A stretch of DNA of 64,000 nucleotides from Flavobacteriales bacterium (GTDB lineage Bacteria; Bacteroidota; Bacteroidia; Flavobacteriales_G; Salibacteraceae): the NCBI GenBank assembly GCA_013204105.1, contig JABMOM010000020.1, positions 62,001-126,000 of the forward strand, written 5' to 3'. The stretch's first letter is position 1. Each line of letters opens with the position of its first letter. Under the pieces are notes generated by a model that was not told the origin of the DNA, ran no database searches, and was given only the letters and a program-made list of their open reading frames with translations. Below, one piece after another: positions 1-8,169 of this stretch. The position numbers and the translations under genes are program-made.

Positions 1-33
1 AGCGACGAGGAGTAGAGCGGATAGCCCGACCAA

Positions 34-62
34 GCCGCCCTTGGGCGGCGCAGGGCGCGCCC
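34..62. repeat. GC-rich inverted repeats at window start
   Basis: Positions 34-40 (GCCGCCC) and 43-49 (GGGCGGC) form a perfect 7-bp stem around two bases, and 53-62 (GGGCGCGCCC) is a 10-base perfect palindrome. No T-run follows, so this is not a clear intrinsic terminator. The GC content is far above that of the flanking DNA. It may be part of an interspersed repeat or the end of a structured element that begins left of the window. Confidence 0.5.
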
Positions 63-68
63 TTGTTT

Positions 69-122
69 AACCTCAATATCAACTGCAACCTCAACCTCAA
101 CCTCAACTGCAACTGCAACCTC
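69..122. repeat. Imperfect hexanucleotide tandem repeat
   Basis: Nine consecutive hexamers of the form AACCTC, AACTGC or AATATC run from 69 to 122, and a degenerate tail continues to about 135. The array ends about 20 bases before the radical SAM start codon at 157, so it forms that gene's 5' region. Such arrays can vary in copy number by slippage; any regulatory effect is inference. Confidence 0.7.
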
Positions 123-156
123 AATTCAATCTCAACGACACACTAAGCCACAAATC

Positions 157-1254
157 ATGCGTCAAAGTCCTCCAGCCAAGCACCCCAAGCTCATGCCCTT
201 TCAGTCGGGCCAAGGTGCCCAGACAAATCCCCACAACCGATTTCACCGGCAAACGAATGAGGTGAGCGAGGCCTTCCTCGACTACCTCGTTGCCGAAGGG
301 GAGGATCAAAAGAGAAAGACCAAGGTCATTGAAGTGCATCCGAAGACCATCGTGAATGAGGTGAAAAGTCCAGACGTGCCCATGCCGTGGTCATTGAACC
401 CCTACCAAGGCTGCGAGCATGGATGTACGTACTGCTATGCCCGCAACAGTCATGAGTATTGGGGCTATAGCGCAGGGCTCGACTTTGAGCGCGTCATCAT
501 GGTCAAGCGCAATGCTCCGGCGCTCTTGGAGGCCACGTTGAAACAAAAGTCTTGGAAGGGAGAGGTGGTGGTGCTTTCTGGCAATACCGATTGCTATCAA
601 CCCATCGAAAGGAAGTTCGGGATTACGCGTCAGCTGCTGGAGGTGTTTTGGAAGCATAAGCATCCGGTAGGCATCATCACCAAAAACGCCTTGGTGCAGC
701 GAGACATCGATATTCTAGCAGACATGGCTAAGAAGAACCTGACGCAGGTGATCCTATCCGTGACCACGCTTGATGACGATTTGCGTAAGAAAATGGAGCC
801 TCGTACGGCATCGGTTCAAAAGCGCTTGGAAACGATCGAGGCCTTGAGCTCGGCGGGTATTCCGGTCTCTGTGATGATGGCGCCGATCATTCCGGGACTC
901 AATGGACACGAGATCTTCAACGTGTTGAAGGCAGTAAAAAAGGCCGGTGCTCGAGATGCACACTATACCATGGTGCGACTGAATGGGCAGATCGCAGACA
1001 TATTCACGGCCTGGGTGCGGCAGACCTACCCCGATCGAGCGGATCGAATTTTGAATCAAATACGGTCGGTGCACGAAGGTTCATTGCAAGACAATGCATT
1101 TGGGCGGCGTATGCGAGGAAGTGGGCAGGTGGCTCAGCACATCAAGGACACCTTTGGCTTGGCGCGGCAGAAGGTATTTGGAATGCCGGACCGACTCGTG
1201 CTGAACCAAGAGCTTTTCAGGCAGTACCGAGAACCACAGCTACGTCTCTTTTGA
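157..1254 (+). CDS. PA0069-family radical SAM protein
   Basis: A 365-residue protein with the radical SAM cluster signature CX3CX2C at C86, C90 and C93 (motif CEHGCTYCYAR), which would bind a 4Fe-4S cluster and S-adenosylmethionine. The N-terminal NPHNRF segment and overall length fit the PA0069/Rv2578c family, distantly related to spore photoproduct lyase. The substrate of this family is not established, so only radical chemistry can be claimed. Translation may start at 157 or at the in-frame ATG at 193, since the conserved part begins at about residue 20. It stands alone; the next gene starts 46 bases downstream. Confidence 0.88.
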   Translation: MRQSPPAKHPKLMPFQSGQGAQTNPHNRFHRQTNEVSEAFLDYLVAEGEDQKRKTKVIEVHPKTIVNEVKSPDVPMPWSLNPYQGCEHGCTYCYARNSHEYWGYSAGLDFERVIMVKRNAPALLEATLKQKSWKGEVVVLSGNTDCYQPIERKFGITRQLLEVFWKHKHPVGIITKNALVQRDIDILADMAKKNLTQVILSVTTLDDDLRKKMEPRTASVQKRLETIEALSSAGIPVSVMMAPIIPGLNGHEIFNVLKAVKKAGARDAHYTMVRLNGQIADIFTAWVRQTYPDRADRILNQIRSVHEGSLQDNAFGRRMRGSGQVAQHIKDTFGLARQKVFGMPDRLVLNQELFRQYREPQLRLF

Positions 1255-1300
1255 TGAAACCAATTTTCAGCTATTTTCACGGGAGCTTTAGCCGCACATT

Positions 1301-1927
1301 ATGAAATCAATTATTCAAAGCGTTCTCTCGCTGTCTGCTGTTGTCACCTTATTGGCATGTATTTCTTCTTGTGGAAAACCTTCGTCTACTGCTTCTGGGG
1401 ACGGCCTGCACCGCTATCAGGCGGAGGAGTATATTGATTTGACAGAAGATGCAGTCTTTGGAATGGGTAGGATTTACGTGGACAACGCGCGGCCGTATGA
1501 AGACATCATGGGAGCCATCATGGCCGATGCATGGAGTGCAGAAATCAATGGAAATGGAGTGGAAATGCGCGGGCTTGAAATCACGGATCTCAAGGTCAGT
1601 GAAATTCGCATGGATATAAGTGGTGGGACCGCGGCCGATAGCATGATTCTGTACCTTCAGAAAGCAGGTTTGGTTTTGGAATACTTCGATGGGCAGGAAG
1701 TGTCCATCTCATTGGGCGACATGCTCATGGTAGACCGACCAAATCAAATGGTTCGTTTCCTTCCGAATGAGGACGACCTGACCAGTTGGATGAAGGAAAA
1801 TCGTCCTGACAGAATGTATTTCGAATACGAATTGCGGGATATCTTTACGCCAAAGGGGCCATTGCCGGTGAGGTACGAGATCCTGTTTAGTTATGAATAT
1901 ACCTACGAAGAGAGCGAGGCCAAATAG
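1301..1927 (+). CDS. Hypothetical lipoprotein
   Basis: A 208-residue protein not recognised as a named family. It begins with a short basic stretch, a hydrophobic segment (about residues 8-19) and cysteines at 20 and 24 that could each be the lipidated residue of a signal peptidase II site, so it is probably an envelope lipoprotein. The mature part is mixed alpha/beta and rich in acidic residues, without visible catalytic motifs. The FGE-like gene starts 11 bases after its stop on the same strand, so the two are probably co-transcribed. Confidence 0.7.
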   Translation: MKSIIQSVLSLSAVVTLLACISSCGKPSSTASGDGLHRYQAEEYIDLTEDAVFGMGRIYVDNARPYEDIMGAIMADAWSAEINGNGVEMRGLEITDLKVSEIRMDISGGTAADSMILYLQKAGLVLEYFDGQEVSISLGDMLMVDRPNQMVRFLPNEDDLTSWMKENRPDRMYFEYELRDIFTPKGPLPVRYEILFSYEYTYEESEAK

Positions 1928-1938
1928 AAATGCATCTT

Positions 1939-2751
1939 ATGAAAAACATAGCACTATCATTGATGGTTATCGCGCCGATATTCGCGACAGCGCAGAAAGC
2001 TACTGACTTCACAAAGGTCTTGCCGGGCGTGGTGAAGGTGACTGAAAACTTGTATTACGACGCCACGGAAATCACGAATATGAATTGGCTTGAGTACCTC
2101 AATTGGCTCAAGGGAAAAACAGGTGGGAAAGCTTCGAATGCGTATCAGACTGCGTTGCCGGATTCTACGGTGTGGAAATTCGGATTGGAGAAAGACAGTC
2201 CTTACTTGAAATATTATTTCCGGCACGTAGCGTATCAATCGTATCCGGTGGTTGGTGTTTCATGGCAGCAGGCCTCGGAGTACTGTGCTTGGCGCACGGA
2301 AAGAGTTGCTGAATATTTGGAGGCAAATGGAAAGAGGGAAAAGGCGCCGCCGTATTTCGCCTACCGCTTGCCGACCGAGGAAGAGTTTAAGCTCATGTAC
2401 GATAACATGGTTCAATATCCAGATTTTGTTGGAGCAGAAGGAAAGCGCAAATTTCTGGGAATGTCTCGTTACAATATGAAGCGGGAAATGGATGAGTTCA
2501 CAAGCGAAGTTGGCGACATGGGGGATCATGCAGACGTGACTGCCCCCGTGAAGAGCTATTGGCCAAATGATTTCGGAGTCTACAATATTCGGGGCAACGT
2601 AACGGAGTGGTTAATGCAAGCGAACAGCCACGCAGGCGGTTCGTGGATGGATTCTTTTGCCGACGATGTCAGGTCGGTAACAATAGCCGACGCCCCCTCA
2701 GCGCGTATTGGTTTTCGATGCGTTTGTGAGGTGTCTACCGAATCCCCGTAA
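1939..2751 (+). CDS. SUMF1/FGE-sulfatase-domain protein
   Basis: An exported protein of about 270 residues with a signal peptide ending near FATAQ. The mature part has the formylglycine-generating-enzyme (SUMF1/DUF323) fold signatures: VVGVSWQQASEYCAWR, YRLPTEEEF, GNVTEWL and the closing GGSW...RIGFRC block. In Bacteroidota this fold also occurs in gliding and secretion proteins GldJ and GldK, which are structural rather than enzymatic, so an oxidase role is not assured. An ATG at 1930 is possible, but 1939 gives the better signal peptide (MKNIALSLMV). Its 3' end overlaps the convergent gene at 2735 by 17 bases. Confidence 0.82.
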   Translation: MKNIALSLMVIAPIFATAQKATDFTKVLPGVVKVTENLYYDATEITNMNWLEYLNWLKGKTGGKASNAYQTALPDSTVWKFGLEKDSPYLKYYFRHVAYQSYPVVGVSWQQASEYCAWRTERVAEYLEANGKREKAPPYFAYRLPTEEEFKLMYDNMVQYPDFVGAEGKRKFLGMSRYNMKREMDEFTSEVGDMGDHADVTAPVKSYWPNDFGVYNIRGNVTEWLMQANSHAGGSWMDSFADDVRSVTIADAPSARIGFRCVCEVSTESP

Positions 2752-3274
2752 TCTTTTTGATCTCCTTGAGGTAGTTTTTCGCCCTAGCTCTGATGCCTGC
2801 GGAGTCCTCATCCTTTAGCAATTCAAAGACTAGCTTTAGTTCCTGTCCTAGCTCTGGATAGGATTGTGCGATGTTCAATGCGGTCTTCATGGCATGAGCA
2901 CGCACCGCGATTGGGTGGTGTTGAGATGGGATATGACGAAGACTCGATTCGAATACTTCTCCGGCTAAGTCCTCATCGAGACTTACACACGATAGGATTC
3001 TCCATAAGTCACGTTTGATGCCATCGTGCTTTGTTTCCTGCAGGAAGGTCCAAATCAATTTTTGCTGGCGCGAAGGCAGGTGAGGGAAGGCTTCGTAATA
3101 GTGGTTCAAGGTCCACGTCATCAGCCAATTCAAGGGGGAAGGACTTTTCTTCACAAGCGCTAGGTAGTCTTCAAGATTGAAATGTTCACGCGCCATGCGA
3201 TCCACAAGGCGGGCAACAGCTTGCTTGCTTCGGTCTTGCTGCAGTGCCTCAACTATTTCCTGCGGGTCAATCAC
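2735..3274 (-). CDS. Hypothetical helical-repeat protein (HEAT-like)
   Basis: A 179-residue, almost entirely helical protein without signal peptide. The C-terminal half has paired helices around AVRAHAMKTALNIAQSYPEL and IRARAKNYLKEIKK that look like HEAT or armadillo repeats, suggesting a protein-binding scaffold. It starts with GTG at 3274: the four bases GTGA are shared with the stop of the upstream DUF6340 gene (3271-3274), so translation is probably coupled. No specific function can be assigned. Confidence 0.72.
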   Translation of the reverse strand: MIDPQEIVEALQQDRSKQAVARLVDRMAREHFNLEDYLALVKKSPSPLNWLMTWTLNHYYEAFPHLPSRQQKLIWTFLQETKHDGIKRDLWRILSCVSLDEDLAGEVFESSLRHIPSQHHPIAVRAHAMKTALNIAQSYPELGQELKLVFELLKDEDSAGIRARAKNYLKEIKKITGIR

Positions 3275-4320
3275 TGCTGACCCTTCAGTCGCTCTTCGTC
3301 GCGTTTTCTGTTTCTCAGGGTTTGCACGTAATTCTGCGCCTCCCTATCGTTGTAAAGAATGTAGGCATCTTGCGCATACTTAAGGGCATTATCGAGGTCT
3401 CCGAGGACTTCATAGGCAATCGCTACGTTGTAGGTAAGAAATCCTGCCCGCTTTGGGTCGGCAGTCGCAATGCCTTCTTTCCAAACCTCTAAGGCGTCGC
3501 TCCAGCGATTCACATCCGCCATTCTTGTACCTACCGCGATGGCTGGTGACTTTTTGTTTCTCCGGTAGAAGGGTCTGTGCACCCGAACCGGCATTGGTGC
3601 TATGCGGCTTGCATACATCTCTCCGATGTCGGCGCTCAGGTTTGAACTGGCATCTCCCTTACCGATGAGCTTGGCGATGGCTTCTGCTCTTGAGCCGGAG
3701 GCTGATTCCCATGTATTTGTGCGCTTATAGAACTGCTCGTCGATGATCGTCTTGTTTGCGAAGTCGTAAAAGCGAATGCCCATCGTGAGGTTTGCTACCC
3801 CTTTGGCATACCACTCGTCTACGTCGATTTCCCGCTTGTTATCTCCCTCGCCGACCGTCTTCTTTGTCACGCGCTTGCCATTGGTGATGATGAAATCGGT
3901 ATCGAAAATTTCGATCGCGAGTACGCCTTGTGCTTTGTATTTACGACAGAGTCCTTCGATGGTGGACCATGCAATTTGTTCCGGAAAGGCACTCGTGAGG
4001 CTGTTGCCAGGCAGACGTTCAGAAGCGATGGTCGCTGTGAACCTCGGTGTAGATTGCATGGTGCTGTTCAAGCGACTCAATGCCCTTTGCACAGCCGCTT
4101 TATCCTCTTCTGGTAGTTCGCCCGTTAGGATGCCTTCAAGGATTCCTAATTTCTTGTTTTCATCCAACAGACTCCGATCCAGAAGAACAATGTTCTGGAT
4201 TTCAGCCGGTACGGTGATTTCGGCAGGGCGCATGGCGTTCATGCTAACGCGTCCCTTTTTTGTGCAGGCCGCAAGGCTTAGCATGTAAATTGCAATTCCT
4301 GCAAATAGTATCTGCTTCAT
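3271..4320 (-). CDS. DUF6340-like lipoprotein with TPR tail
   Basis: A Bacteroidota-type lipoprotein of 349 residues. The signal peptide ends in SLAAC with C19 as the likely lipidated residue. The mature N-terminus carries the MRPAEITVPAEIQNIVLLDRS block typical of DUF6340 proteins, and the C-terminal 80 residues form TPR-like helices (AGFLTYNVAIAYEVLGDLDNALKYAQDA). The ATG at 4320 is preferred over an upstream TTG at 4347 because it gives a clean signal peptide. A -7-like element lies at 4345-4352. It is translationally coupled to the helical-repeat gene downstream. Function unknown. Confidence 0.82.
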   Translation of the reverse strand: MKQILFAGIAIYMLSLAACTKKGRVSMNAMRPAEITVPAEIQNIVLLDRSLLDENKKLGILEGILTGELPEEDKAAVQRALSRLNSTMQSTPRFTATIASERLPGNSLTSAFPEQIAWSTIEGLCRKYKAQGVLAIEIFDTDFIITNGKRVTKKTVGEGDNKREIDVDEWYAKGVANLTMGIRFYDFANKTIIDEQFYKRTNTWESASGSRAEAIAKLIGKGDASSNLSADIGEMYASRIAPMPVRVHRPFYRRNKKSPAIAVGTRMADVNRWSDALEVWKEGIATADPKRAGFLTYNVAIAYEVLGDLDNALKYAQDAYILYNDREAQNYVQTLRNRKRDEERLKGQQ

Positions 4321-4344
4321 ACGCTTAATTTGGTGGTCACTTTG

Positions 4345-4352
4345 CAAACTTA
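4345..4352 (-). promoter_or_regulatory. -7 promoter element TAAGTTTG
   Basis: On the minus strand this reads TAAGTTTG, a match to the Bacteroidota TAnnTTTG consensus. It lies 24 bases before the ATG at 4320. No clear -33 TTTG is seen at standard spacing. Confidence 0.5.
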
Positions 4353-4411
4353 GGACCAGAAGTTAACAAAGTGTATTTTCAACCGTCTAATCGATTAGCC
4401 TGAATTGCCCT

Positions 4412-5584
4412 ATGATCTATGATATTCTTAAGCCTTTGGTGTCCATTTCCCTCCGGGCTTATTTCAAACGCATTGATGTCAGAGGACAAGAGCACTTAGA
4501 TTACAAGCACCTGCTTCTAGTGTCTAACCACCCAAGCGCGATGTTCGATCCGCTCCTCATGGCTGTTACTTCCAAGAAACCGCTTCACTTCATTGCAGGA
4601 ATAGAGTGGTTTGGCGAAGGGTTGAAGAAGTGGTTGTTTACCAAGCATTTCAATATGATTCCTGTGTACAGGCCTTGGCTAAAGACAGGGAAGAACCAGG
4701 ACAATAAGGACATGTTTCGTGAATGCTATTTGAGTTTGGAGAGGGGCGATTCGGTCATAATATATCCTGAGGCTGAGAGTATTACGGTGTCTTGGATTCG
4801 AGAACTAAAGACCGGGGCAGCGCGGATAAAACTTGGAGCTGACCAACACCTGAAGGAGCAAGGAATAGACGAAGAAGTAAAAATTGTTCCTGTAGGACTC
4901 AATTATTCAAACCCTCACCGTTTTCAAAGTGGATTGCTCATAAATATTGGTGAACCGATTGATTTCAATGACATCGATAAAGACGGCGAACCGAAGGAAG
5001 TGGCTCGAAAAATGACCGAGCGCATTAAGCAGTCTATGGAGGACCAGGTCCTGCATATTGAGCAAGCAGAGCACAATCCGCTTATCAAAGCAGCCATGAA
5101 GCTGCTTACAGACACAATTATGTCGGAGATTGGCTTGAATAGGCGCGACCATGGCCAAGCCTTTATCGTTCGAAAAGAGATCATTCGGTCCATGGAAATC
5201 ACTAAAAGGGAAAACCCTGAGGCCGTCAGTGGTCTTGAAGACCGCTTGATCAAGTACGTCGATCAATTTGAGGCATTGGGATTTCGCAGGTTTAATCCAT
5301 TTGAGACAGAGACATCTACTAGGCTGCTTTTGATCGTCGGTGCGATCATTGGCGCTCCGTTTTTTGCGCTGAGCATGGTTGTGAATGGATTGCCGTTCTT
5401 GATTGCGCGGGCTGCGTTTATGAAATTGTTGCTTTCCAAGGTCACACAAGAACACAAGCAAGGACAGATCAACCCGGCCTTTGCTGGAAGTCTAGCCTTT
5501 TCAACGGGACTGGCCATATTTGTTTTTTGGGACTCATCGTCGTTTCAAGCATGTCTATGCCCTGGTGGATCGCATGGCCGGTGA
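4412..5584 (+). CDS. PlsC-type glycerophospholipid acyltransferase, interrupted by a frameshift
   Basis: This membrane acyltransferase would transfer an acyl chain to glycerol phosphate or lysophosphatidate in phospholipid synthesis. The catalytic block is NHPSAMFDP (His and Asp of the acyltransferase box, near residues 39-46), followed by YRPW and the YPEAES substrate-binding block. A hydrophobic pair of helices appears near residue 305. The frame as read ends in an out-of-character tail (DSSSFQACLCPGG) at 5584. One extra base in the T6G3 run at 5523-5531 would join it to the frame ending at 5775, giving about 454 residues with a normal hydrophobic C-terminus. This is therefore a sequencing error, a real frameshift or slippage. 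Confidence 0.85.
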   Translation: MIYDILKPLVSISLRAYFKRIDVRGQEHLDYKHLLLVSNHPSAMFDPLLMAVTSKKPLHFIAGIEWFGEGLKKWLFTKHFNMIPVYRPWLKTGKNQDNKDMFRECYLSLERGDSVIIYPEAESITVSWIRELKTGAARIKLGADQHLKEQGIDEEVKIVPVGLNYSNPHRFQSGLLINIGEPIDFNDIDKDGEPKEVARKMTERIKQSMEDQVLHIEQAEHNPLIKAAMKLLTDTIMSEIGLNRRDHGQAFIVRKEIIRSMEITKRENPEAVSGLEDRLIKYVDQFEALGFRRFNPFETETSTRLLLIVGAIIGAPFFALSMVVNGLPFLIARAAFMKLLLSKVTQEHKQGQINPAFAGSLAFSTGLAIFVFWDSSSFQACLCPGGSHGR

Positions 5585-5775
5585 GTTGGGTGCTCGGATA
5601 TCAATTGGGAAGATTTGCTCTGATATACGTGCGTTGGATTGATCGCTTGCGTCGCATTGCCCGTTGGAATGCATTCACGCAAAAGGATCCAGATTCTGCG
5701 CAAGCCTTACTCAAAGAGCGGTCAGAATTGATTGCATCGCTCATGGAAATCTACAAGGGAAAGAAAGGATCCTGA
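5530..5775 (+). pseudogene. Out-of-frame C-terminal part of the acyltransferase
   Basis: The -1 frame from about 5530 continues the protein as GLIVVSSMSMPWWIAWPVSW, a convincing transmembrane helix. It is followed by the basic, amphipathic tail RWIDRLRRIARW and a coiled-coil-like end, stopping at 5775. It has no credible start of its own (the first start-like codon is a TTG inside the homopolymer). It reads smoothly from LAIFVF of the upstream frame, so it is the 3' part of the same gene rather than a separate one. Confidence 0.75.
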
Positions 5776-5899
5776 AATAGGATTTCTCACCCATCAAATC
5801 ACGCTGACCCTTCGATTAATCATCCTCACGAGGTAGTCGCTGTTGACAACTCAACGGTCGAAGCTTTGACCAAACGGGTATAGTCCACAATTTTGCCCC

Positions 5900-7354
5900 A
5901 TGTCTCCATCGATTGCCATCGGCATCATAGCGGCTTATTTCCTTGCCTTGATCATCATCTCCTTCTTAACAGGAAAGGATGATTCCAACGCAGCATTCTT
6001 CGTTGGAAAGAAGGAATCACCTTGGTATGTGGTAGCCTTCGGAATGATTGGTGCCTCTTTGAGTGGGGTCACTTTTATCAGCGTACCGGGTTGGGTGGCT
6101 ACCAGTCAGTTTAGCTACATGCAAATGGTGCTGGGTTACCTTGCTGGATACGCTGTAGTTGCGACGGTTCTCCTGCCGCTGTACTATCGATTGAACCTAA
6201 CATCGATCTACGGTTACCTGGAGCAGCGCTTTGGTTTCTGGAGCTATAAAACAGGAGCTTTCTATTTCTTGCTGAGTCGGGTGATCGGCGCTTCCTTCCG
6301 ATTGTACCTCGTTGCGATAGCCCTCCACATTGCTGTATTCGAACCGCTTGACCTTCCTTTTTGGGCGGCTGTGTTGGTCGCCGTATTGTTGATCTGGGTG
6401 TACACCTTTCGAAGCGGAATCAAGACCATCATCTGGACAGACACCTTGCAAACGGCCTCCATGTTATTGGCGGTTATCGTCACCATTTTTGTAATCAAAG
6501 ATGCCATGGGCTGGGGGATGGGTGAGATGGTCACAGCCATCCAAGGGTCTGATTATTCGAAGTGGTTCTTTTTCGACGATGTCAATGACAATAAGTATTT
6601 CTTCAAGCAATTTCTTGCGGGTATGTTCATCACCATCAGTATGACGGGATTGGATCAGGACATGATGCAAAAGAACTTGAGTTGCAAGAACCTTAAAGAA
6701 GCGCAAAAGAACATGCTATGGTTCAGCATTGTCTTGGTGGGCGCTAACGTTCTCTTTCTTTCACTCGGTGCACTGCTCTATCTTTTTGCCGGTGAAACGG
6801 GCTTTGACCCTACCTCCGGTGGCGATCAATTGTATCCGGCCTTGGCCCTGAGTGGTGAACTTGGATGGACGGCTGCCGTGCTGTTCATCGTCGGACTGGT
6901 CGCCGCAGCGTACTCCAGTGCGGATAGTGCACTCACCGCATTGACGACCTCCTTTTGCGTGGACTTCCTCGGAATGGAAAGCAATCCAAAGGACAGCGAT
7001 AAACGAACCAGGAAGTGGGTGCACATCGGGTTTACCCTATTATTATTTGGTGTGATCATGCTCTTCCAATCACTGAACGATGATAGCGTGATAGCAGAAC
7101 TCTTCAAGGTAGCAGGATTCACGTATGGACCATTGTTGGGGTTGTATGCCTTTGGTCTGTTCACCAAGAGAAAGGTGATGGATCGAGCGGTTCCCTTCAT
7201 CGCTGTGGCTGCACCAATCGTTTGTTACGTATTGCAGTCCTTCAGCGAAGCTTGGTTCAACGGTTATAAGATCGGCTTTGAATTGCTCTTGATCAACGGT
7301 GTCATCACCGCTATCGGTCTGCTTGCGTTTTCTTCCCGCAGTAGTGCTTCTTAG
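5900..7354 (+). CDS. Sodium:solute symporter (SSS/SLC5 family)
   Basis: A 484-residue inner-membrane transporter with about 13 hydrophobic segments. The start (AFFVGKKESPWYVVAFGMIGASLSG) and the motif SGVTFISVPGW are characteristic of sodium:solute symporters. The later block AAYSSADSALTALTTSFCVDF carries the conserved Ser/Asp segment of the sodium site. The solute (sugar, amino acid, sialic acid or other) cannot be told. The region before the ATG reads CAATTTTGCCCC, a near match to the -7 element placed close to the start codon. The last 44 bases overlap the convergent TPR gene. Confidence 0.9.
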   Translation: MSPSIAIGIIAAYFLALIIISFLTGKDDSNAAFFVGKKESPWYVVAFGMIGASLSGVTFISVPGWVATSQFSYMQMVLGYLAGYAVVATVLLPLYYRLNLTSIYGYLEQRFGFWSYKTGAFYFLLSRVIGASFRLYLVAIALHIAVFEPLDLPFWAAVLVAVLLIWVYTFRSGIKTIIWTDTLQTASMLLAVIVTIFVIKDAMGWGMGEMVTAIQGSDYSKWFFFDDVNDNKYFFKQFLAGMFITISMTGLDQDMMQKNLSCKNLKEAQKNMLWFSIVLVGANVLFLSLGALLYLFAGETGFDPTSGGDQLYPALALSGELGWTAAVLFIVGLVAAAYSSADSALTALTTSFCVDFLGMESNPKDSDKRTRKWVHIGFTLLLFGVIMLFQSLNDDSVIAELFKVAGFTYGPLLGLYAFGLFTKRKVMDRAVPFIAVAAPIVCYVLQSFSEAWFNGYKIGFELLLINGVITAIGLLAFSSRSSAS

Positions 7355-8168
7355 ATGATTCAGCCTGCAAGTGGCCTTCCTCCACTGCTCGTGCCCAATA
7401 CTCACAAGCCAAGTCGAACTCATTGAGGTTGTAGTAATTCACGCCCATGTTGTAAAGGGCTGCTGGAAATTGCGATTCACCTTCTTTTATGCTCTGGAAA
7501 ACGTCGTTGCTTTCAGCGTGCTTGCCGCCGCGCAACAGAGCGAGGCCTCTTGCCACTCGAATGTCCAAGTCATCTGGTGCCAAGCGCTCCGCAGCTTGCA
7601 TCAAACTGTCCGCATCTCCATACTTGGCGAAATGATAAGCGCATAGTCCAGCGTTGTAGATGGCTGAAACCTCATTCGGTCGTAAGTCGATAGAGCGTTG
7701 GAATGCGTTGATTGCGACCGGATAATTTTGCAACCACATATGCGACTGGGCTAAATAGAACCAAGCGTCTGCATCCTCTCTTTTGTTGGTGTAAATACTC
7801 AGGTACGATATAGCACCGTTGTAGTCCCCTTGTTTGAAGCGTACTACGCCTTTCCATAAATCCGCTTCTCCGCAGACCTTATTCAGGCTGCAGAACGAAT
7901 TCAAATCCACCATCGCCGGTTCCAAGTCCCCGCGTTGAATTTTCAATTTTGCGCGCTTCAAGTAGAGGTCTGCCTGACGGGGCGCCTTCTCAATAAACTG
8001 GTTAAGCTTCTTCAATGCCTTCGAGGTATCGCCCTTGAGCAGTAGATTGTCTACTTTTTGAATCGCCTTGCTTTGGGCATTGAGTCCAGTGGTGGGGGTG
8101 AGCATTAAGAAAATCCAGAAGACGAAGCAGTATTTCATCAGCGCGATATTGCGAAAAATATTCTTCAT
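7311..8168 (-). CDS. Exported TPR-repeat protein
   Basis: About 285 residues: a hydrophobic N-terminus acting as signal sequence or anchor, then at least five tetratricopeptide repeats (for example ADLWKGVVRFKQGDYNGAISYL, ADAWFYLAQSHMWLQNYPVAINAF and AIYNAGLCAYHFAKYGDADSLM), implying a periplasmic scaffold. The ATG at 8168 begins one base after the TGA of the upstream NfeD-like gene (TGAGATG), so the pair is probably translated from one message. The 3' end is encoded opposite the last 44 bases of the symporter. Confidence 0.85.
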   Translation of the reverse strand: MKNIFRNIALMKYCFVFWIFLMLTPTTGLNAQSKAIQKVDNLLLKGDTSKALKKLNQFIEKAPRQADLYLKRAKLKIQRGDLEPAMVDLNSFCSLNKVCGEADLWKGVVRFKQGDYNGAISYLSIYTNKREDADAWFYLAQSHMWLQNYPVAINAFQRSIDLRPNEVSAIYNAGLCAYHFAKYGDADSLMQAAERLAPDDLDIRVARGLALLRGGKHAESNDVFQSIKEGESQFPAALYNMGVNYYNLNEFDLACEYWARAVEEGHLQAESSKKHYCGKKTQADR

Positions 8169-8169
8169 C

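Noticed and set aside
69-135. CRISPR array
   Set aside because: Repeat units are six bases with no spacers and no cas genes nearby.
1930-1938. Upstream ATG of the FGE-like gene
   Set aside because: Adding MHL would spoil the signal peptide start; the second ATG at 1939 is more typical, though both remain possible.
5523-5531. Programmed -1 ribosomal frameshift in the acyltransferase
   Set aside because: The run GTT TTT TGG does not form a standard X XXY YYZ slippery heptamer in frame and no pseudoknot is evident; an error, mutation or transcriptional slippage is simpler.
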